Assembly: GCA_963513935.1 (NCBI GenBank)
Contig: OY740768.1
Location: forward strand, 46,161,142 to 46,225,141
Reading direction: 5' to 3'
Length of the DNA stretch: 64,000 nucleotides
From: Aphrophora alni
Lineage: Eukaryota > Arthropoda > Insecta > Hemiptera > Aphrophoridae
The translations under genes and the position numbers were made by a program. The notes under the pieces were generated by a model. The model was not told where the DNA came from. It was given only the letters and a program-made list of their open reading frames with translations, and ran no database searches. Positions within the stretch are counted from its first letter, which is position 1. Every line of letters begins with the position of its first letter. Below are positions 11,401-22,010 of the stretch, piece after piece.

Positions 11401-13013
11401 AAGGTAATATAAATAATTTATTACTCATTATATTAACATTTTATGTTACATAAATTCAAATTATGGGTGTTAGTTATTTCTTCCTTTGTTGTGTTAAATT
11501 TTGTAGGCCTATTTGATTTTCCAACTATTCTTTTTCCTCTTTTAAAACAGGACAATATGCTTGGTCAAAGTATATTCCTACAATATTCCGAACCAAGTAT
11601 TCCCCCCACACCAATAAAATAGACTCAGTATTTGGACTATTTTTCAACTGCAAATAAAAAAAGTTTAAAACTTGGGAACTAAGTACTGTATCAATTAAAA
11701 AAAAAAAAAAAGTTCCAGTTAGTATTCAGATTAATTAGCTTCTTGTCACTGACAAAATATATGTTATATAAACAATTTTCAGAAAATGCGTAAAATATGT
11801 TGAAAATTTGGATTTTCGTATTACTCGAGGAGACAAGTATTGTTATAATTTGTAAACTATTGGATCCATTTGAATCAAACAAAGATTACTTTACTAAGTA
11901 TTGTACTTAATATATGAAACAAAATTTCATCAAGGTTGGTTCAAAGGTACAAACAAACAGACATTGCATTTTATATAAGTAGAGAAGTTATACCTACTAA
12001 TGGGAATGAAAACATTATTAACCTTCATAGTGACATTTAATTGCCATCACCATACCTCTGTTTACATACTACTAGTCCTATAACCAATTAATTGTTACTT
12101 ATGCCTGTGGGAAATGATGATGTCAGCAATGTATAAAAATCATTTTTTTTCTCTCTGTATTCAACCTAATTGCCGATATGTGAAAACATCAGCAAAATTA
12201 TGATGGTTCAGTTTAGCTTTATTCTATAAAAAAACAAATTATAGTAGAACTATATATTGATATCTAGGTAAATTGTTATTAACATTAATAATCACCAATG
12301 CAGTTTTAAATCAATTATATTAAAGAAATTATTACTATATTAAGAATTAATTAATTGGTTAATATGTTTGCAATTAATATTTCCCTAGAAGAATTTATGT
12401 TTTTAAATAATAAAACTCATGTTATATTTCTGTTTTATTAATGTAAACTATTCAGTATGATCATAAAGTCCCAAGCCTCCCTATATTTGTTAATAATTGA
12501 ATAAGTAATAAGGTCCATCATGGTAGTTACCCAGCCACATCAAACAATGTAATACAAGCAGATCTAAATGTAATGCCCAAACATTGGTTTCTTGGGGCTT
12601 GTAGGAAAGTTAAAAATTGTATTGGTAGATCAATAGGTCTTATCCAGTAGAATAAGTTTGTTTATAACAGTGTTTACATAAATTGGCGGGTTTTAATTCT
12701 CAATTTTTGATTAGGTTGATATAGGTTGGACAAGTTTATTTTGTTGCTAAGGTAATTAAAAGCTACTTATACAACAAATAAACATAAATAAGGGAATCTT
12801 ATATAAATTTAGAAGCACTTAGTGACAAACTGTAAAATAGTGAAAAAGGAAATATTCTACAGCTTACAAAAAATACTAGCTCGAACAAAATTATGAATGT
12901 TTATCTCTATTAGAAAATCATACATTTTGTATATCAGTAGTACTATAGATGAATTAATTATTACAAACCTGTGAAGTAGAAGGTGGAAGTTGAACTTGTA
13001 TTGACTTCAGACA
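2234..13013 (-). CDS. mpaB/rubber-oxygenase-like protein (partial, five exons)
   Basis: Minus-strand gene rebuilt from exons 12969-13013, 10207-10266, 6431-6554, 5281-5490 and 2234-2467. Boundaries use AG/GT dinucleotides, and the split codons agree at all four junctions. The predicted protein has an acidic N-terminal region, a 'PVWFDADKFKRGQKYLWDN' segment, a hydrophobic stretch ending in 'LAVPSILKVL', and 'DMVLTQFAFIG' followed by 'GLVHFWRVIGYLLGI'. This order matches the arthropod family annotated as ER-bound oxygenase mpaB / rubber oxygenase catalytic domain (DUF2236), a putative metal- or haem-dependent oxygenase. The substrate in animals is unknown to me. The C-terminal part of the family domain was not found, and the 5' end is uncertain, so the entry is partial at the 3' end. 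Introns are loaded with transposons. Confidence 0.65.
2838..3023 (-). pseudogene. mariner-type transposase N-terminal relic
   Basis: The minus strand encodes 'ENPAACEIRSVIQFLNAKTT' followed by KPIEI. This resembles the helix-turn-helix start of mariner-like transposases and related insect proteins (pattern ENPAxCEIRxVIxFLxAKxxKPxEI). Homology stops after about 30 residues and no downstream catalytic part was recognised. It lies inside an intron of the mpaB-like gene. Confidence 0.5.
3024..3990. other. intronic stretch with a moderately GC-rich patch
   Basis: Nothing coding was recognised. The patch at about 3420-3690 is much richer in GC and CpG than its surroundings and keeps a 67-codon frame open on the minus strand with no recognisable domain. 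It may be part of a dispersed repeat. Confidence 0.35.
4043..4200 (-). repeat. foldback unit with hammerhead-like core (PLE-end type)
   Basis: Arms at 4043-4088 and 4155-4200 are inverted copies of each other (about 46 bp, nearly perfect). The loop carries, on the minus strand, CTGAAGA, a stem GTAAC-TAT-GTTAC, then GAAA and TGTA (4085-4115). That order matches the conserved core of hammerhead ribozymes (CUGANGA, stem II, GAAA, UH), which are known in terminal repeats of Penelope-like elements. Confidence 0.55.
4203..4980 (-). pseudogene. LINE ORF1 (gag-like, zinc knuckle) relic
   Basis: On the minus strand, a segment at 4718-4933 has the 'IKRSGKHLTVLCKNYTVAN' pattern of the RNA-binding part of LINE ORF1 proteins. 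After a frame break, 4440-4600 encodes CCHC-type knuckles 'RCFSCFAYGHVTSPPCNK', 'LCRYC' and 'ECNKAKQCINCLGNHS'. These are typical of non-LTR retrotransposon gag-like proteins. At least one stop and one frameshift interrupt it. The matching reverse transcriptase was not seen next to it. Confidence 0.6.
5281..5490 (-). CDS. mpaB-like gene, membrane-proximal exon
   Basis: A 210-nt exon between TTTGTTTCAG| and |GTAAGT on the minus strand, a strong donor. It encodes GQKYLWDN, then a hydrophobic stretch ending in LAVPSILKVLI, then TKRSSKPYTAYKRY and NPKS. This is the family segment before the catalytic core. It ends with two nucleotides that combine with the first base of exon 2234-2467 into a Ser codon. 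Confidence 0.75.
5491..6430. other. intron of the mpaB-like gene, no repeats recognised
   Basis: AT-rich sequence with poly-T and poly-A tracts (5690-5740). No coding segment or recognisable element was found. Confidence 0.5.
6431..6554 (-). CDS. mpaB-like gene, exon with PVWFDADKFKRG junction
   Basis: A 124-nt exon between TTCACAG| and |GTAAAA on the minus strand. It encodes an acidic stretch followed by 'LPVWFDADKFK', which corresponds to the conserved 'P.WFD..KF.RGQ' start of the family domain. The final two nucleotides plus the first of exon 5281-5490 complete an Arg codon. Confidence 0.7.
6701..7297 (-). mobile_element. Penelope-like element, 3' fragment with inverted ends
   Basis: About 80-bp inverted terminal repeats (6701-6780 and 7220-7297) flank a minus-strand fragment of the PLE polyprotein C-terminus. 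It includes a 'MDILHR.KKGKLMNALEQFE' stretch and 'LLNEKLNF', which follow the GIY-YIG endonuclease in PLEs. Each inverted end carries a hammerhead-like core (stem GGCT-GAAT-AGCC, then GAAAC and palindromic ACGGCCGT). The reverse transcriptase is missing. It is a truncated, dead copy in an intron of the mpaB-like gene. Confidence 0.6.
7640..8263 (+). pseudogene. helix-turn-helix transposon relic (tentative)
   Basis: The plus strand near 7680-7830 gives broken pieces ('FTIEQKVF', then 'FQASYPMIEPPS' after stops). These resemble the N-terminal HTH region of a family of short insect DNA transposons. The stretch ends at 8245-8263 with GTGGGACACACTGTATA, a typical terminal sequence for such elements. 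The opposite terminal repeat was not found. Evidence is weak. Confidence 0.25.
8264..9080. other. intronic sequence, nothing recognised
   Basis: No coding segment or repeat seen. The last part (9040-9120) is a degenerate partial unit of the following satellite. Confidence 0.4.
9121..10107. repeat. 110-bp tandem satellite, nine copies
   Basis: Units beginning AGGGTTGCAG start at 9121, 9231, 9341, 9451, 9561, 9671, 9781, 9891 and 10001, an exact 110-bp period. Copies differ at only a few positions (GTTAGC/GTTTGC; AGACAG/AGGCAG). The variant pattern of units 4-5 recurs in modified form in units 8-9, which suggests amplification by multi-unit duplication. 110 is not a multiple of three, so no long frame is kept. 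It lies in an intron of the mpaB-like gene. Confidence 0.95.
10207..10266 (-). CDS. mpaB-like gene, small exon
   Basis: A 60-nt exon between TTGTAG| and |GTAAAG on the minus strand. It encodes a basic segment containing RPRKRQME. It ends with one nucleotide, which joins the two-nucleotide start of exon 6431-6554 to give an Asp codon and keeps the frame open. Confidence 0.55.
10267..11170. other. intronic sequence, nothing recognised
   Basis: AT-rich, with no coding segment or repeat recognised on either strand. Confidence 0.45.
11175..11437 (+). mobile_element. Penelope-like element terminal segment (solo)
   Basis: About 260 bp is present again in inverted orientation at 46936-47195, inside the Gypsy element. 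It contains a hammerhead-like core at 11327-11358: CTGAAGA, a stem region, CCGAAAC and GCGTC. No PLE coding sequence is attached here, so it is a solo or 5'-truncated copy. Confidence 0.6.
11438..12968. other. intronic sequence, nothing recognised
   Basis: AT-rich. No protein similarity, long repeat or structured element was noticed. Confidence 0.4.
12969..13013 (-). CDS. mpaB-like gene, tentative 5'-most exon
   Basis: Read on the minus strand, it is bounded by ..AACAG| and |GTTTGT. A nearer acceptor 7 nt upstream would put a stop in frame, so the second AG was chosen. It encodes a Ser/Thr-rich peptide (SEVNTSSTSTFYFT) and ends with one nucleotide that completes a codon with the next exon. 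No initiator was found. It could be 5' UTR or a false exon. Confidence 0.35.
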
Positions 13014-13310
13014 CTGTTCACTGTAAACTATAAATTGAATCATGTAAAAACACTAGCAGCATTCGTTAACTCACTCTCTCTCTCTCATCTCCCCGCTTTC
13101 CCTCTTCCTCATTTTCCCTCTTTTTCTTTGAATATAGTTGGAGAAACAATCTGTAAAATTGTACATTATTAGGAAGATGTAAAACATAGTTAGCAATGGC
13201 ATAACTACAGAGGAGAAGTTTGATCCAGGCGCCGGGTTAGAAGGTTGGAAGGGGCGCCACCAAGAGATAAAAGTAAACATGTATATATTCCTCAGTTAAT
13301 CCTTATATTA

Positions 13311-13312
<2 letters not shown>

Positions 13313-13352
<40 letters not shown>
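13313..13352. repeat. (TA)n microsatellite
   Basis: Uninterrupted TA dinucleotide run of about 40 bp. Confidence 0.95.
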
Positions 13353-13359
<7 letters not shown>

Positions 13360-13826
13360 TATATCCTTATTTTAATTTCACTTAGTAATCGAAGTTTATT
13401 AACTCTTAAAATTTATACCATATTGTAGAATACGTTTTAATGTTTTTTGACAGGTCTCGGGTCTTGTTGTATACAATGAAGCGTCAGCGACGCGGTCGCC
13501 CTTGACAGTGAAATTAATTGTAAAGTGTTTTGCCAGGTTCGTTTTCCGGCCGGTTTCGTCAGTCGGTGCCAGTCTGCCAGTGTTAGTATTGCTTCGCTGC
13601 AGTAGGTGAAGCGTTAATTCTAAGAATGCTGTTATAATTTAGTTGTGATAGGTATTTGATTGGCTTTTTATTATTTATATTTGATCAATTTAGTGTTTTT
13701 ATTATTGTGCTAAAAACAATGTCTTAAAAACTAAGTAGTGCAGAAAATAATGTTTTCGGGTACAGGGAACACAATGGTTACATTATCGCACCGATATCCG
13801 TTACCTGTATCGAGATATGACCGTGT
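13353..13826. other. intergenic, CpG-richer patch
   Basis: The stretch at 13450-13610 is richer in CpG than the background (GCGTCAGCGACGCGGTCGCC at 13481-13500). It could be the promoter region of the minus-strand mpaB-like gene or the 5' end of an unrecognised repeat. No exon could be fixed here. Confidence 0.3.
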
Positions 13827-13855
13827 ATTTGTGTGTGAATGTGTGTTTGTGAGCA

Positions 13856-13930
<75 letters not shown>
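13827..13930. repeat. (GT)n microsatellite
   Basis: GT-rich, then nearly pure GT repeat. It keeps all frames open with Cys/Val or Thr/His translations, which are not genes. Confidence 0.95.
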
Positions 13931-13934
<4 letters not shown>

Positions 13935-14789
13935 CCAAAGCGGTACAACTTGAACGGTCTTACTACTGTCGAGAGATACAGTCTATTTACTAACCTCAAC
14001 TTTAAAACAAAGAAACCAGGATTGTAGCTTTTCGTAAAGTTTTGGACGTCTCTTCCGATCTTTTATGGACTATTTTCGGCGGATTAATCCAAAGCAACAG
14101 TGAGGATTTTTCAACTATCTTTTTTATATAATGTTTTATTTTTATTTATTTGAGTAATAGTTCACATGATGATAAAAAATGAAAATTTATTACAACTCTT
14201 ATCAGGCTTGGGGTGGTCATAAGGGCATATGAGCCAGTGGGCACTACTTATTTTAGCCAAAGATAGTCGGCGTACATTGTATTTTATAAAACTGATATCT
14301 TTGGAGTATCGCAGAAGATAACGATAGCAAACAAATAGGAACAACGAACTCGAATAACCAACCCTTGAAGAAGCCGTTTTCAGAATAAGTACAGTACAAC
14401 TACTTGTGCGAAATATAACTGCATTTTAGCTGCTGTATTACAGCGTAGGCTAAGTCGCGCTACTTATTACTGTATCTAGAATCTAGAACATTGGTTCCCA
14501 AATTGTGCGCTACGACACCTTGTGTGACTTGCAAGGGTGTAGCGAAATATTTCTATATGTTCACTGAAATGACTTGTGGCAGTATGTTATTTTGTACACT
14601 TGAATGATTAGAGGATATGTACACTTTTCTTCGAGGGGAAAACACTAATTTCGTAACACGTCTTGGAATTAGATTTTTTGGTAAAACTAACACACTCATG
14701 CCATATTTTTGAAAAGTTGAATCCCTTCCACAGGGAGACATTTTCTTGTTGTTTAATGGCAAATAATCTCTCTGACATCATCACCTTAT
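13931..14789. other. intergenic, nothing recognised
   Basis: No gene was recognised. At 14044-14061 the sequence GGACGTCTCTTCCGATCT resembles a sequencing adapter; see findings. Confidence 0.4.
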
Positions 14790-14905
14790 AAAAAAAGGAA
14801 AAAAAAACCCATAAAATAAATACCCCTAGCTATCGAATATTCTAATGCCGTCAGGTCGAACAATAATAAGAGTTGGTCAAGAAAATCCTGATAGGAAAGG
14901 TGTAG
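14790..14905 (+). repeat. dispersed repeat, copy 1
   Basis: Diverged similarity to 54945-55075: poly-A tract, then AATAYCCC, TCGAATAYTCTAATRSCRTCAG, and AGAGTTGGTCAAG or AAAAGTTGGTCAAG followed by a CTGATAGGAAAG-like end. The second copy lies next to a LINE reverse transcriptase relic, so this may be part of that family. Here it abuts the 57-bp satellite. Confidence 0.45.
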
Positions 14906-14920
14906 GTCCACTCGGGATTG

Positions 14921-17900
14921 CCAAGTCTGCACTCATTAAAGTGGGCCCCTTAGGGTAGCAAGGAGGCAACATACATTGCAAGTCTGTAATCATTAAAGTG
15001 AGCCCCTTAGGGTAGCAAGGAGGCAACATACATTGCAAGTCTGTAATCATTAAAGTGGGCCCCTTAGGGTAGCTAGGAGGCAACATACATTGCAAGTCTG
15101 TACTCATTAAAGTGGGCCCCTTAGGGTAGCAAGGAGGCAACATACATTGCAAGTCTGCACTCATTAAAATGGGCCCCTTAGGGTAGCAAGGAGGCAACAT
15201 ACATTGCAAGTCTGTACTCATTAAAGTGAGCCCCTTAGGGTAGCAAGGAGGCAACATACATTGCAAGTCTGTAATCATTAAAGTGGGCCCCTTAGGGTAG
15301 CTAGGAGGCAACATACATTGCAAGTCTGTACTCATTAAAGTGAGCCCCTTAGGGTAGCAAGGAGGCAACATACATTGCAAGTCTGCACTCATTAAAGTGG
15401 GCCCCTTAGGGTAGCAAGGAGGCAACATACATTGCAAGTCTGTACTCATTAAAGTGAGCCCATTAGGGTAGCAAGGAGGCAACATACATTGCAAGTCTGT
15501 AATCATTAAAGTGGGCCCCTTAGGGTAGTTAGGAGGCAACATACATTGCAAGTCTGTACTCATTAAAGTGGGCCTCTTAGGGTAGCTAGGAGGCAACATA
15601 CATTGCAAGTCTGTAATCATTAAAGTGAGCCTCTTAGGGTAGCAAGGAGGCAACATACATTGCAAGTCTGTAATCATTAAAGTGGGCCCCTTAGGGTAGC
15701 TAGGAGGCAACATACATTGCAAGTCTGTACTCATTAAAGTGGGCCTCTTAGGGTAGCAAGGAGGCAACATACATTGCAAGTCTGTAATCATTAAAGTGGG
15801 CCCCTTAGGGTAGCTAGGAGGCAACATACATTGCAAGTCTGTAGCCTACTCATTAAAGTGAGCCCCTTAGGGTAGCAAGGAGGCAACATACATTGCAAGT
15901 CTGTACTCATTAAAGTGGGCCCCTTAGGATAGCAAGGAGGCAACATACATTGCAAGTCTGTAATCATTAAAGTGGGCCCCTTAGGGTAGCTAGGAGGCAT
16001 CATACATTGCAAGTCTGTAATCATTAAAGTGAGCCCCTTAGGGTAGCTAGGAGGCAACATACATTGCAAGTCTGTAATCATTAAAGTGGGCCCCTTAGGG
16101 TAGCTAGGAGGCAACATACATTGCAAGTCTGTAATCATTAAAGTGAGCCCCTTAGGGTAGCTAGGAGGCAACATACATTGCAAGTCTGTAGCCTACTCAT
16201 TAAAGTGAGCCCCTTAGGGTAGCAAGGAGGCAACATACATTGCAAGTCTGTACTCATTAAAGTGGGCCTCTTAGGGTAGCTAGGAGGCAACATACATTGC
16301 AAGTCTGTAATCATTAAAGTGAGCCTCTTAGGGTAGCAAGGAGGCAACATACATTGCAAGTCTGTAATCATTAAAGTGGGCCCCTTAGGGTAGCTAGGAG
16401 GCAACATACATTGCAAGTCTGTACTCATTAAAGTGGGCCTCTTAGGGTAGCAAGGAGGCAACATACATTGCAAGTCTGTAATCATTAAAGTGGGCCCCTT
16501 AGGGTAGCTAGGAGGCAACATACATTGCAAGTCTGTAGCCTACTCATTAAAGTGAGCCCCTTAGGTTAGCAAGGAGGCAACATACATTGCAAGTCTGTAC
16601 TCATTAAAGTGGGCCCCTTAGGATAGCAAGGAGGCAACATACATTGCAAGTCTGTAATCATTAAAGTGGGCCCCTTAGGGTAGCTAGGAGGCAACATACA
16701 TTGCAAGTCTGTAATCATTAAAGTGGGCCCCTTAGGGTAGCAAGGAGGCAACATACATTGCAAGTCTGTAATCATTAAAGTGAGCCCCTTAGGGTAGCAA
16801 GGAGGCAACATACATTGCAAGTCTGTAATCATTAAAGTGGGCCCCTTAGGGTAGCTAGGAGGCAACATACATTGCAAGTCTGTACTCATTAAAGTGGGCC
16901 CCTTAGGGTAGCAAGGAGGCAACATACATTGCAAGTCTGCACTCATTAAAATGGGCCCCTTAGGGTAGCAAGGAGGCAACATACATTGCAAGTCTGTACT
17001 CATTAAAGTGAGCCCCTTAGGGTAGCAAGGAGGCAACATACATTGCAAGTCTGTAATCATTAAAGTGGGCCCCTTAGGGTAGCTAGGAGGCAACATACAT
17101 TGCAAGTCTGTACTCATTAAAGTGAGCCCCTTAGGGTAGCAAGGAGGCAACATACATTGCAAGTCTGCACTCATTAAAGTGGGCCCCTTAGGGTAGCAAG
17201 GAGGCAACATACATTGCAAGTCTGTACTCATTAAAGTGAGCCCATTAGGGTAGCAAGGAGGCAACATACATTGCAAGTCTGTAATCATTAAAGTGGGCCC
17301 CTTAGGGTAGTTAGGAGGCAACATACATTGCAAGTCTGTACTCATTAAAGTGGGCCTCTTAGGGTAGCTAGGAGGCAACATACATTGCAAGTCTGTAATC
17401 ATTAAAGTGAGCCTCTTAGGGTAGCAAGGAGGCAACATACATTGCAAGTCTGTAATCATTAAAGTGGGCCCCTTAGGGTAGCTAGGAGGCAACATACATT
17501 GCAAGTCTGTACTCATTAAAGTGGGCCTCTTAGGGTAGCAAGGAGGCAACATACATTGCAAGTCTGTAATCATTAAAGTGGGCCCCTTAGGGTAGCTAGG
17601 AGGCAACATACATTGCAAGTCTGTAGCCTACTCATTAAAGTGAGCCCCTTAGGGTAGCAAGGAGGCAACATACATTGCAAGTCTGTACTCATTAAAGTGG
17701 GCCCCTTAGGATAGCAAGGAGGCAACATACATTGCAAGTCTGTAATCATTAAAGTGGGCCCCTTAGGGTAGCTAGGAGGCAACATACATTGCAAGTCTGT
17801 AATCATTAAAGTGAGCCCCTTAGGGTAGCTAGGAGGCAACATACATTGCAAGTCTGTAATCATTAAAGTGGGCCCCTTAGGGTAGCTAGGAGGCAACATA

Positions 17901-18660
17901 CATTGCAAGTCTGTAATCATTAAAGTGAGCCCCTTAGGGTAGCTAGGAGGCAACATACATTGCAAGTCTGTAGCCTACTCATTAAAGTGAGCCCCTTAGG
18001 GTAGCAAGGAGGCAACATACATTGCAAGTCTGTACTCATTAAAGTGGGCCTCTTAGGGTAGCTAGGAGGCAACATACATTGCAAGTCTGTAATCATTAAA
18101 GTGAGCCTCTTAGGGTAGCAAGGAGGCAACATACATTGCAAGTCTGTAATCATTAAAGTGGGCCCCTTAGGGTAGCTAGGAGGCAACATACATTGCAAGT
18201 CTGTACTCATTAAAGTGGGCCTCTTAGGGTAGCAAGGAGGCAACATACATTGCAAGTCTGTAATCATTAAAGTGGGCCCCTTAGGGTAGCTAGGAGGCAA
18301 CATACATTGCAAGTCTGTAGCCTACTCATTAAAGTGAGCCCCTTAGGTTAGCAAGGAGGCAACATACATTGCAAGTCTGTACTCATTAAAGTGGGCCCCT
18401 TAGGATAGCAAGGAGGCAACATACATTGCAAGTCTGTAATCATTAAAGTGAGCCCCTTAGGGTAGCTAGGAGGCAACATACATTGCAAGTCTGTAGCCTA
18501 CTCATTAAAGTGAGCCCCTTAGGGTAGCAAGGAGGCAACATACATTGCAAGTCTGTACTCATTAAAGTGGGCCCCTTAGGATAGCAAGGAGGCAACATAC
18601 ATTGCAAGTCTGTACTCATTAAAGTGGGCCTCTTAGGGTAGCTAGGAGGCAACATACATA
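14921..18660. repeat. 57-bp satellite, about 65 units, with 1782-bp higher-order repeat
   Basis: The unit runs from TGCAAGTCTGTAATCATTAA through CCTTAGGGTAGC to GGAGGCAACATACAT and is 57 bp. Rare 62-bp units carry an extra 5 bp (TGTAGCCTACTC instead of TGTACTC). The block from about 14935 to 16530 recurs almost identically 1782 bp further on (about 16717-18312); 1782 = 31 x 57 + 3 x 5. Because 57 is divisible by three, the minus strand reads as a 19-residue repeat (CMLPPCYPKGPTLM...), but each 62-bp unit shifts the frame. Confidence 0.95.
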
Positions 18661-19742
18661 CTTTATAATTGATTAAGAAGAGATCAACTTTCAGAAACAA
18701 AAACAAATGACAGCTGTACAGAATAAAAATAAATGAATTTTATCGCAAAGATATTTTGCCCTTGTAATGTTTTTTGATCTCCATGAAATTTATTCCTGGC
18801 TCACATAAAATTTCGCTAGCTAACTTTTGATAAAATATAAATTATCAGTGAATTTTACTTTAATTTGCAGTATCATATTTCTGTGAAGCTGGAATTTTAG
18901 CGGTAGCTTTCATAAAAAAAAACAAATATCGTGTAAAAATCACTAAGGTACAAGAAGTAAAAGTTACTGTGCCCAGTTTGATTTCAATATTTGAACAAAT
19001 TTACAATGAACAACAGTACACCCGTTCTATTAATTATGATTTATTTATTCAAAGATATGTTTGTTCAAAATAGGTAGCCTACCTATTTACTACGTTATGG
19101 AAAAATTGTTTATGATTTTGAAATATGTGTTTCAATATTTTTTAAAAAAGGAAATAAAACTTAACTACACGTACTGTTGATCAACATTTATTTAAGATAC
19201 GGTCTCTCTAGAGTCTAGATAGCCTCTTTCATATCTATTAAACTGTTTAGTCTGTTGTTGCTAATTCGTTACTACAAAAAAGATAATATATTCCAGCAAA
19301 AAATTTAAATAAAATCAATAAATGTGAAGATAGCATATAATTTCATTTTTGTAGCTTAGTGGTTTTTGAGAAAAGTGTACAAGTATTTTTTGGCACCAAA
19401 AAAAAACAACTAAAAACGAAGGAGCTGAAAATTTTATAAGAAAAAAATTTATTAGAATCTGAAGCGGAAAAATCCCAACAATCTCATCACTATTTTTATA
19501 GACGAGGGAAAGTTAGGGCATACACAAGCTTCATCATGATGCCAAGATGACAGAGAATAGTATTATTCGTCAATTCTTGAATTGACCTAAATGGTTTCAT
19601 CAATCGAAATCAGACAGATCAAATTTATAAAGTCCAAGAGCTTTAATTATCAGTGTAATAGTCTGAACAATAACATAAATCTTTAGACCAAAAGTCTGTT
19701 GAAGAACAAAATATTCATCAGTTTAAGGACCTGAACAATAAT
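18661..19742. other. intergenic, nothing recognised
   Basis: AT-rich. Degenerate relatives of the following 68-bp repeat appear from about 19620. Confidence 0.4.
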
Positions 19743-19915
19743 ATTATTCATCAGTCCAGAAGTCTATTGAACATAAACTTTATTCATCAGTTTAAAGGCC
19801 TGAACTGAACATTATTCATCAGTCCAGACGTCTATTGAACATAAACTTTATTCATCAGTTTAAAGGCCTGAACTGAACATTATTCATCAGTCCAGAAGTC
19901 TATTGAACAAAATCA
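19743..19915. repeat. 68-bp tandem repeat, about 2.5 copies
   Basis: ATTATTCATCAGTCCAGA recurs at 19743, 19811 and 19879 (68-bp period). The intervening CTATTGAACATAAACTTTAT and GGCCTGAACTGAAC blocks are nearly identical. Weaker copies precede it. Confidence 0.85.
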
Positions 19916-21919
19916 TCATCAGATCATTTTTTTTGGTTTTTCCGATAACTCACAAATTGGTATTTTTGGAGAGATGTTACATTTTATTTGGTTATTCAGG
20001 GGCTCTATTTTAGAAAAAAATGATTAAAATCGTTAGAGTTGATTTTCAAAACATCTGAATTTGGTTTTGTCTTGACAGTCCTAAAATATGCCCTCATAAT
20101 CAATTTGATTAAAATCGGCCCACTCGTTTGGGCTGTAGAGTGACGAAAAAAAACAGACATATTTTCAATAGGTAGACATTATACACAGTATCTTTTAAAT
20201 CTTCTATTTCAATGAATCACCCTCTATATTATACTTTCTGAAATACGAAAATATCCAGTTTTACGTGTTTTGTAAAATGACAATTAATTCTGAGATGAAA
20301 AATTACACCAGTGCATCTTTTGAAGTTTATTCTTGTGAAGGATAAATGATAAATGCAATAGGATGAAGATTGAGCATAGCATTAATAATTGAAATAAACA
20401 ATGCAATCCCCAAAACACTCACCCATCCTCAAAACCAAACGAAACTGGATCTACTCCTTTCTTCACTAGTCCTTCTCTTTTATCTTTCATATCTTGTACC
20501 TCTTAACCAACTCTTGTTCTCTTCCGAACCTGACGTTATTAGAGTATTCGAGGGCCAGGGTTTTTATTTTATGCTGTTTTCTTCTTTTGTATATAGGACG
20601 ATGATAAACAAGGAAAAAAAAATATAAGCTATATATGTAAGAAAGTGAAATATGTTAAAAACACTTAATTTATTTCGGCTAGACGAGGATAATAATTATA
20701 ACAGAAAACAAAATCATTTTCTTTTTGCGAACGGCCTTCTGAGTTTTAGTTTTTTGACGTTAAAATTTACTTTCTCGCATATATAATAGAATAGAATAAA
20801 TGAGGCGAAATTAGGACCACAGGGTCCTCTCTTCCACCTAAGCTCAAAGTACATATCAGTACTATTTTTTGGGAAATATATCTAATGTATCAACAAATCC
20901 ATACCCCATGAGTCAAAATAAAGTGATTTTCTGCATGTTAGGGGGTCTAGTCCATGATAAGCGTTCAAGTATTTCTTGATAAATATTTGTGAGTGACCTT
21001 TGATATTGTCAAGTTTAATCTGCGAAAATTGTTTAAATTTTCCCTGACGTCACAAGCTGGAATTTACAAACAATAATATCTCATTATGGTATCTTGAAAA
21101 CGAAATGTCAGTGTAGAGTCTGCTTCCACGCAGCTTTGGGCATTGATACACACTGTACGAAATATTTTTTCTTTAAATTTATTGACACATAGGCCTGCTG
21201 TACAAATACATAGGTTAAATCTGAAATGATTATGATATCTTGGTAACAAAATAACATAATGCGAAGTGATTCTTAGAAAAGGGGTCATCGCGTAGCTTGA
21301 TAATATACATTACGAATGTTTGTTTTTAAATGTGAACCCTAATCTGGAGATTTTATTAAAGTGTCATGTATTGTTTGTACAATCTTGATAACAAATGATG
21401 AAAGTTGACTGTGATAGACAAAGCATAATAACTATTGACATATTAATTTTTATTTTTGAAATAGTTTAATATTGTATATAACCTACATTTCAAATATTAT
21501 AATTTATTCTTACGATACACATTTACATATATTTTCATTAGTAATCTTTAAAATACTATTTTTTAGAATTAAAAAAAAACGTTAAAATTTAATATTCCAT
21601 AATGCAATTTAATTCAGCTACGATTATTATGATAATAGAATAAAACATAAATATAAAGTACTACGGATTTAATTTTTGACTAATAAAAGTTATTGATATT
21701 TGACGTTGCCATTCTGATTGCTGATATTTACAAACGCGATTGATTTACAAATAATTTACACAAAACCGCCTAATACATAACATTGAGAGAAATATTAAAT
21801 AAGAATGTTCAAAATAAATTAGTTCTATTTACACCTAGACTTACTATTTTGTTTAACTATATTTGAATGAAATTGACCCACAATTACTTCTGAGGCACTG
21901 TATTATTTATGTAAAACAT
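19916..21919. other. intergenic, nothing recognised
   Basis: No gene or clear repeat was identified. Short open frames (for example 20370-20627 and 21064-21288) have no recognisable domains. Confidence 0.35.
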
Positions 21920-22010
21920 TTACCATCCAATAGTATCAGTTCATATGTTTTTTATAAGACAGTCGTGTAAGTTATTCAATCATTTTCAAGTGTTCAGGAA
22001 TTCTTCCTTC
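21920..22010 (-). mobile_element. degenerate PLE terminal relic
   Basis: Diverged similarity to the left terminal repeat of the PLE at 6701-6800: TTACCATCCARTAG, then TTATTCAATCATTTTCAAGT and GTTCAGG. It is a solo remnant. Confidence 0.4.

Noticed and set aside
13738..14027. Cys/Val- and Thr/His-rich frames on both strands
   Set aside because: Translations of the (GT)n microsatellite.
14877..18706. Long minus-strand frames with a 19-residue repeat (CMLPPCYPKGPTLM...)
   Set aside because: They follow from a 57-bp satellite whose period is a multiple of three. Each 62-bp unit breaks the frame, there is no non-repeat domain, and no splice or start context fits.
20370..20627. 85-codon plus-strand frame with a hydrophobic middle
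   Set aside because: No similarity recognised, no splice context, and frames of this length occur by chance in the window.
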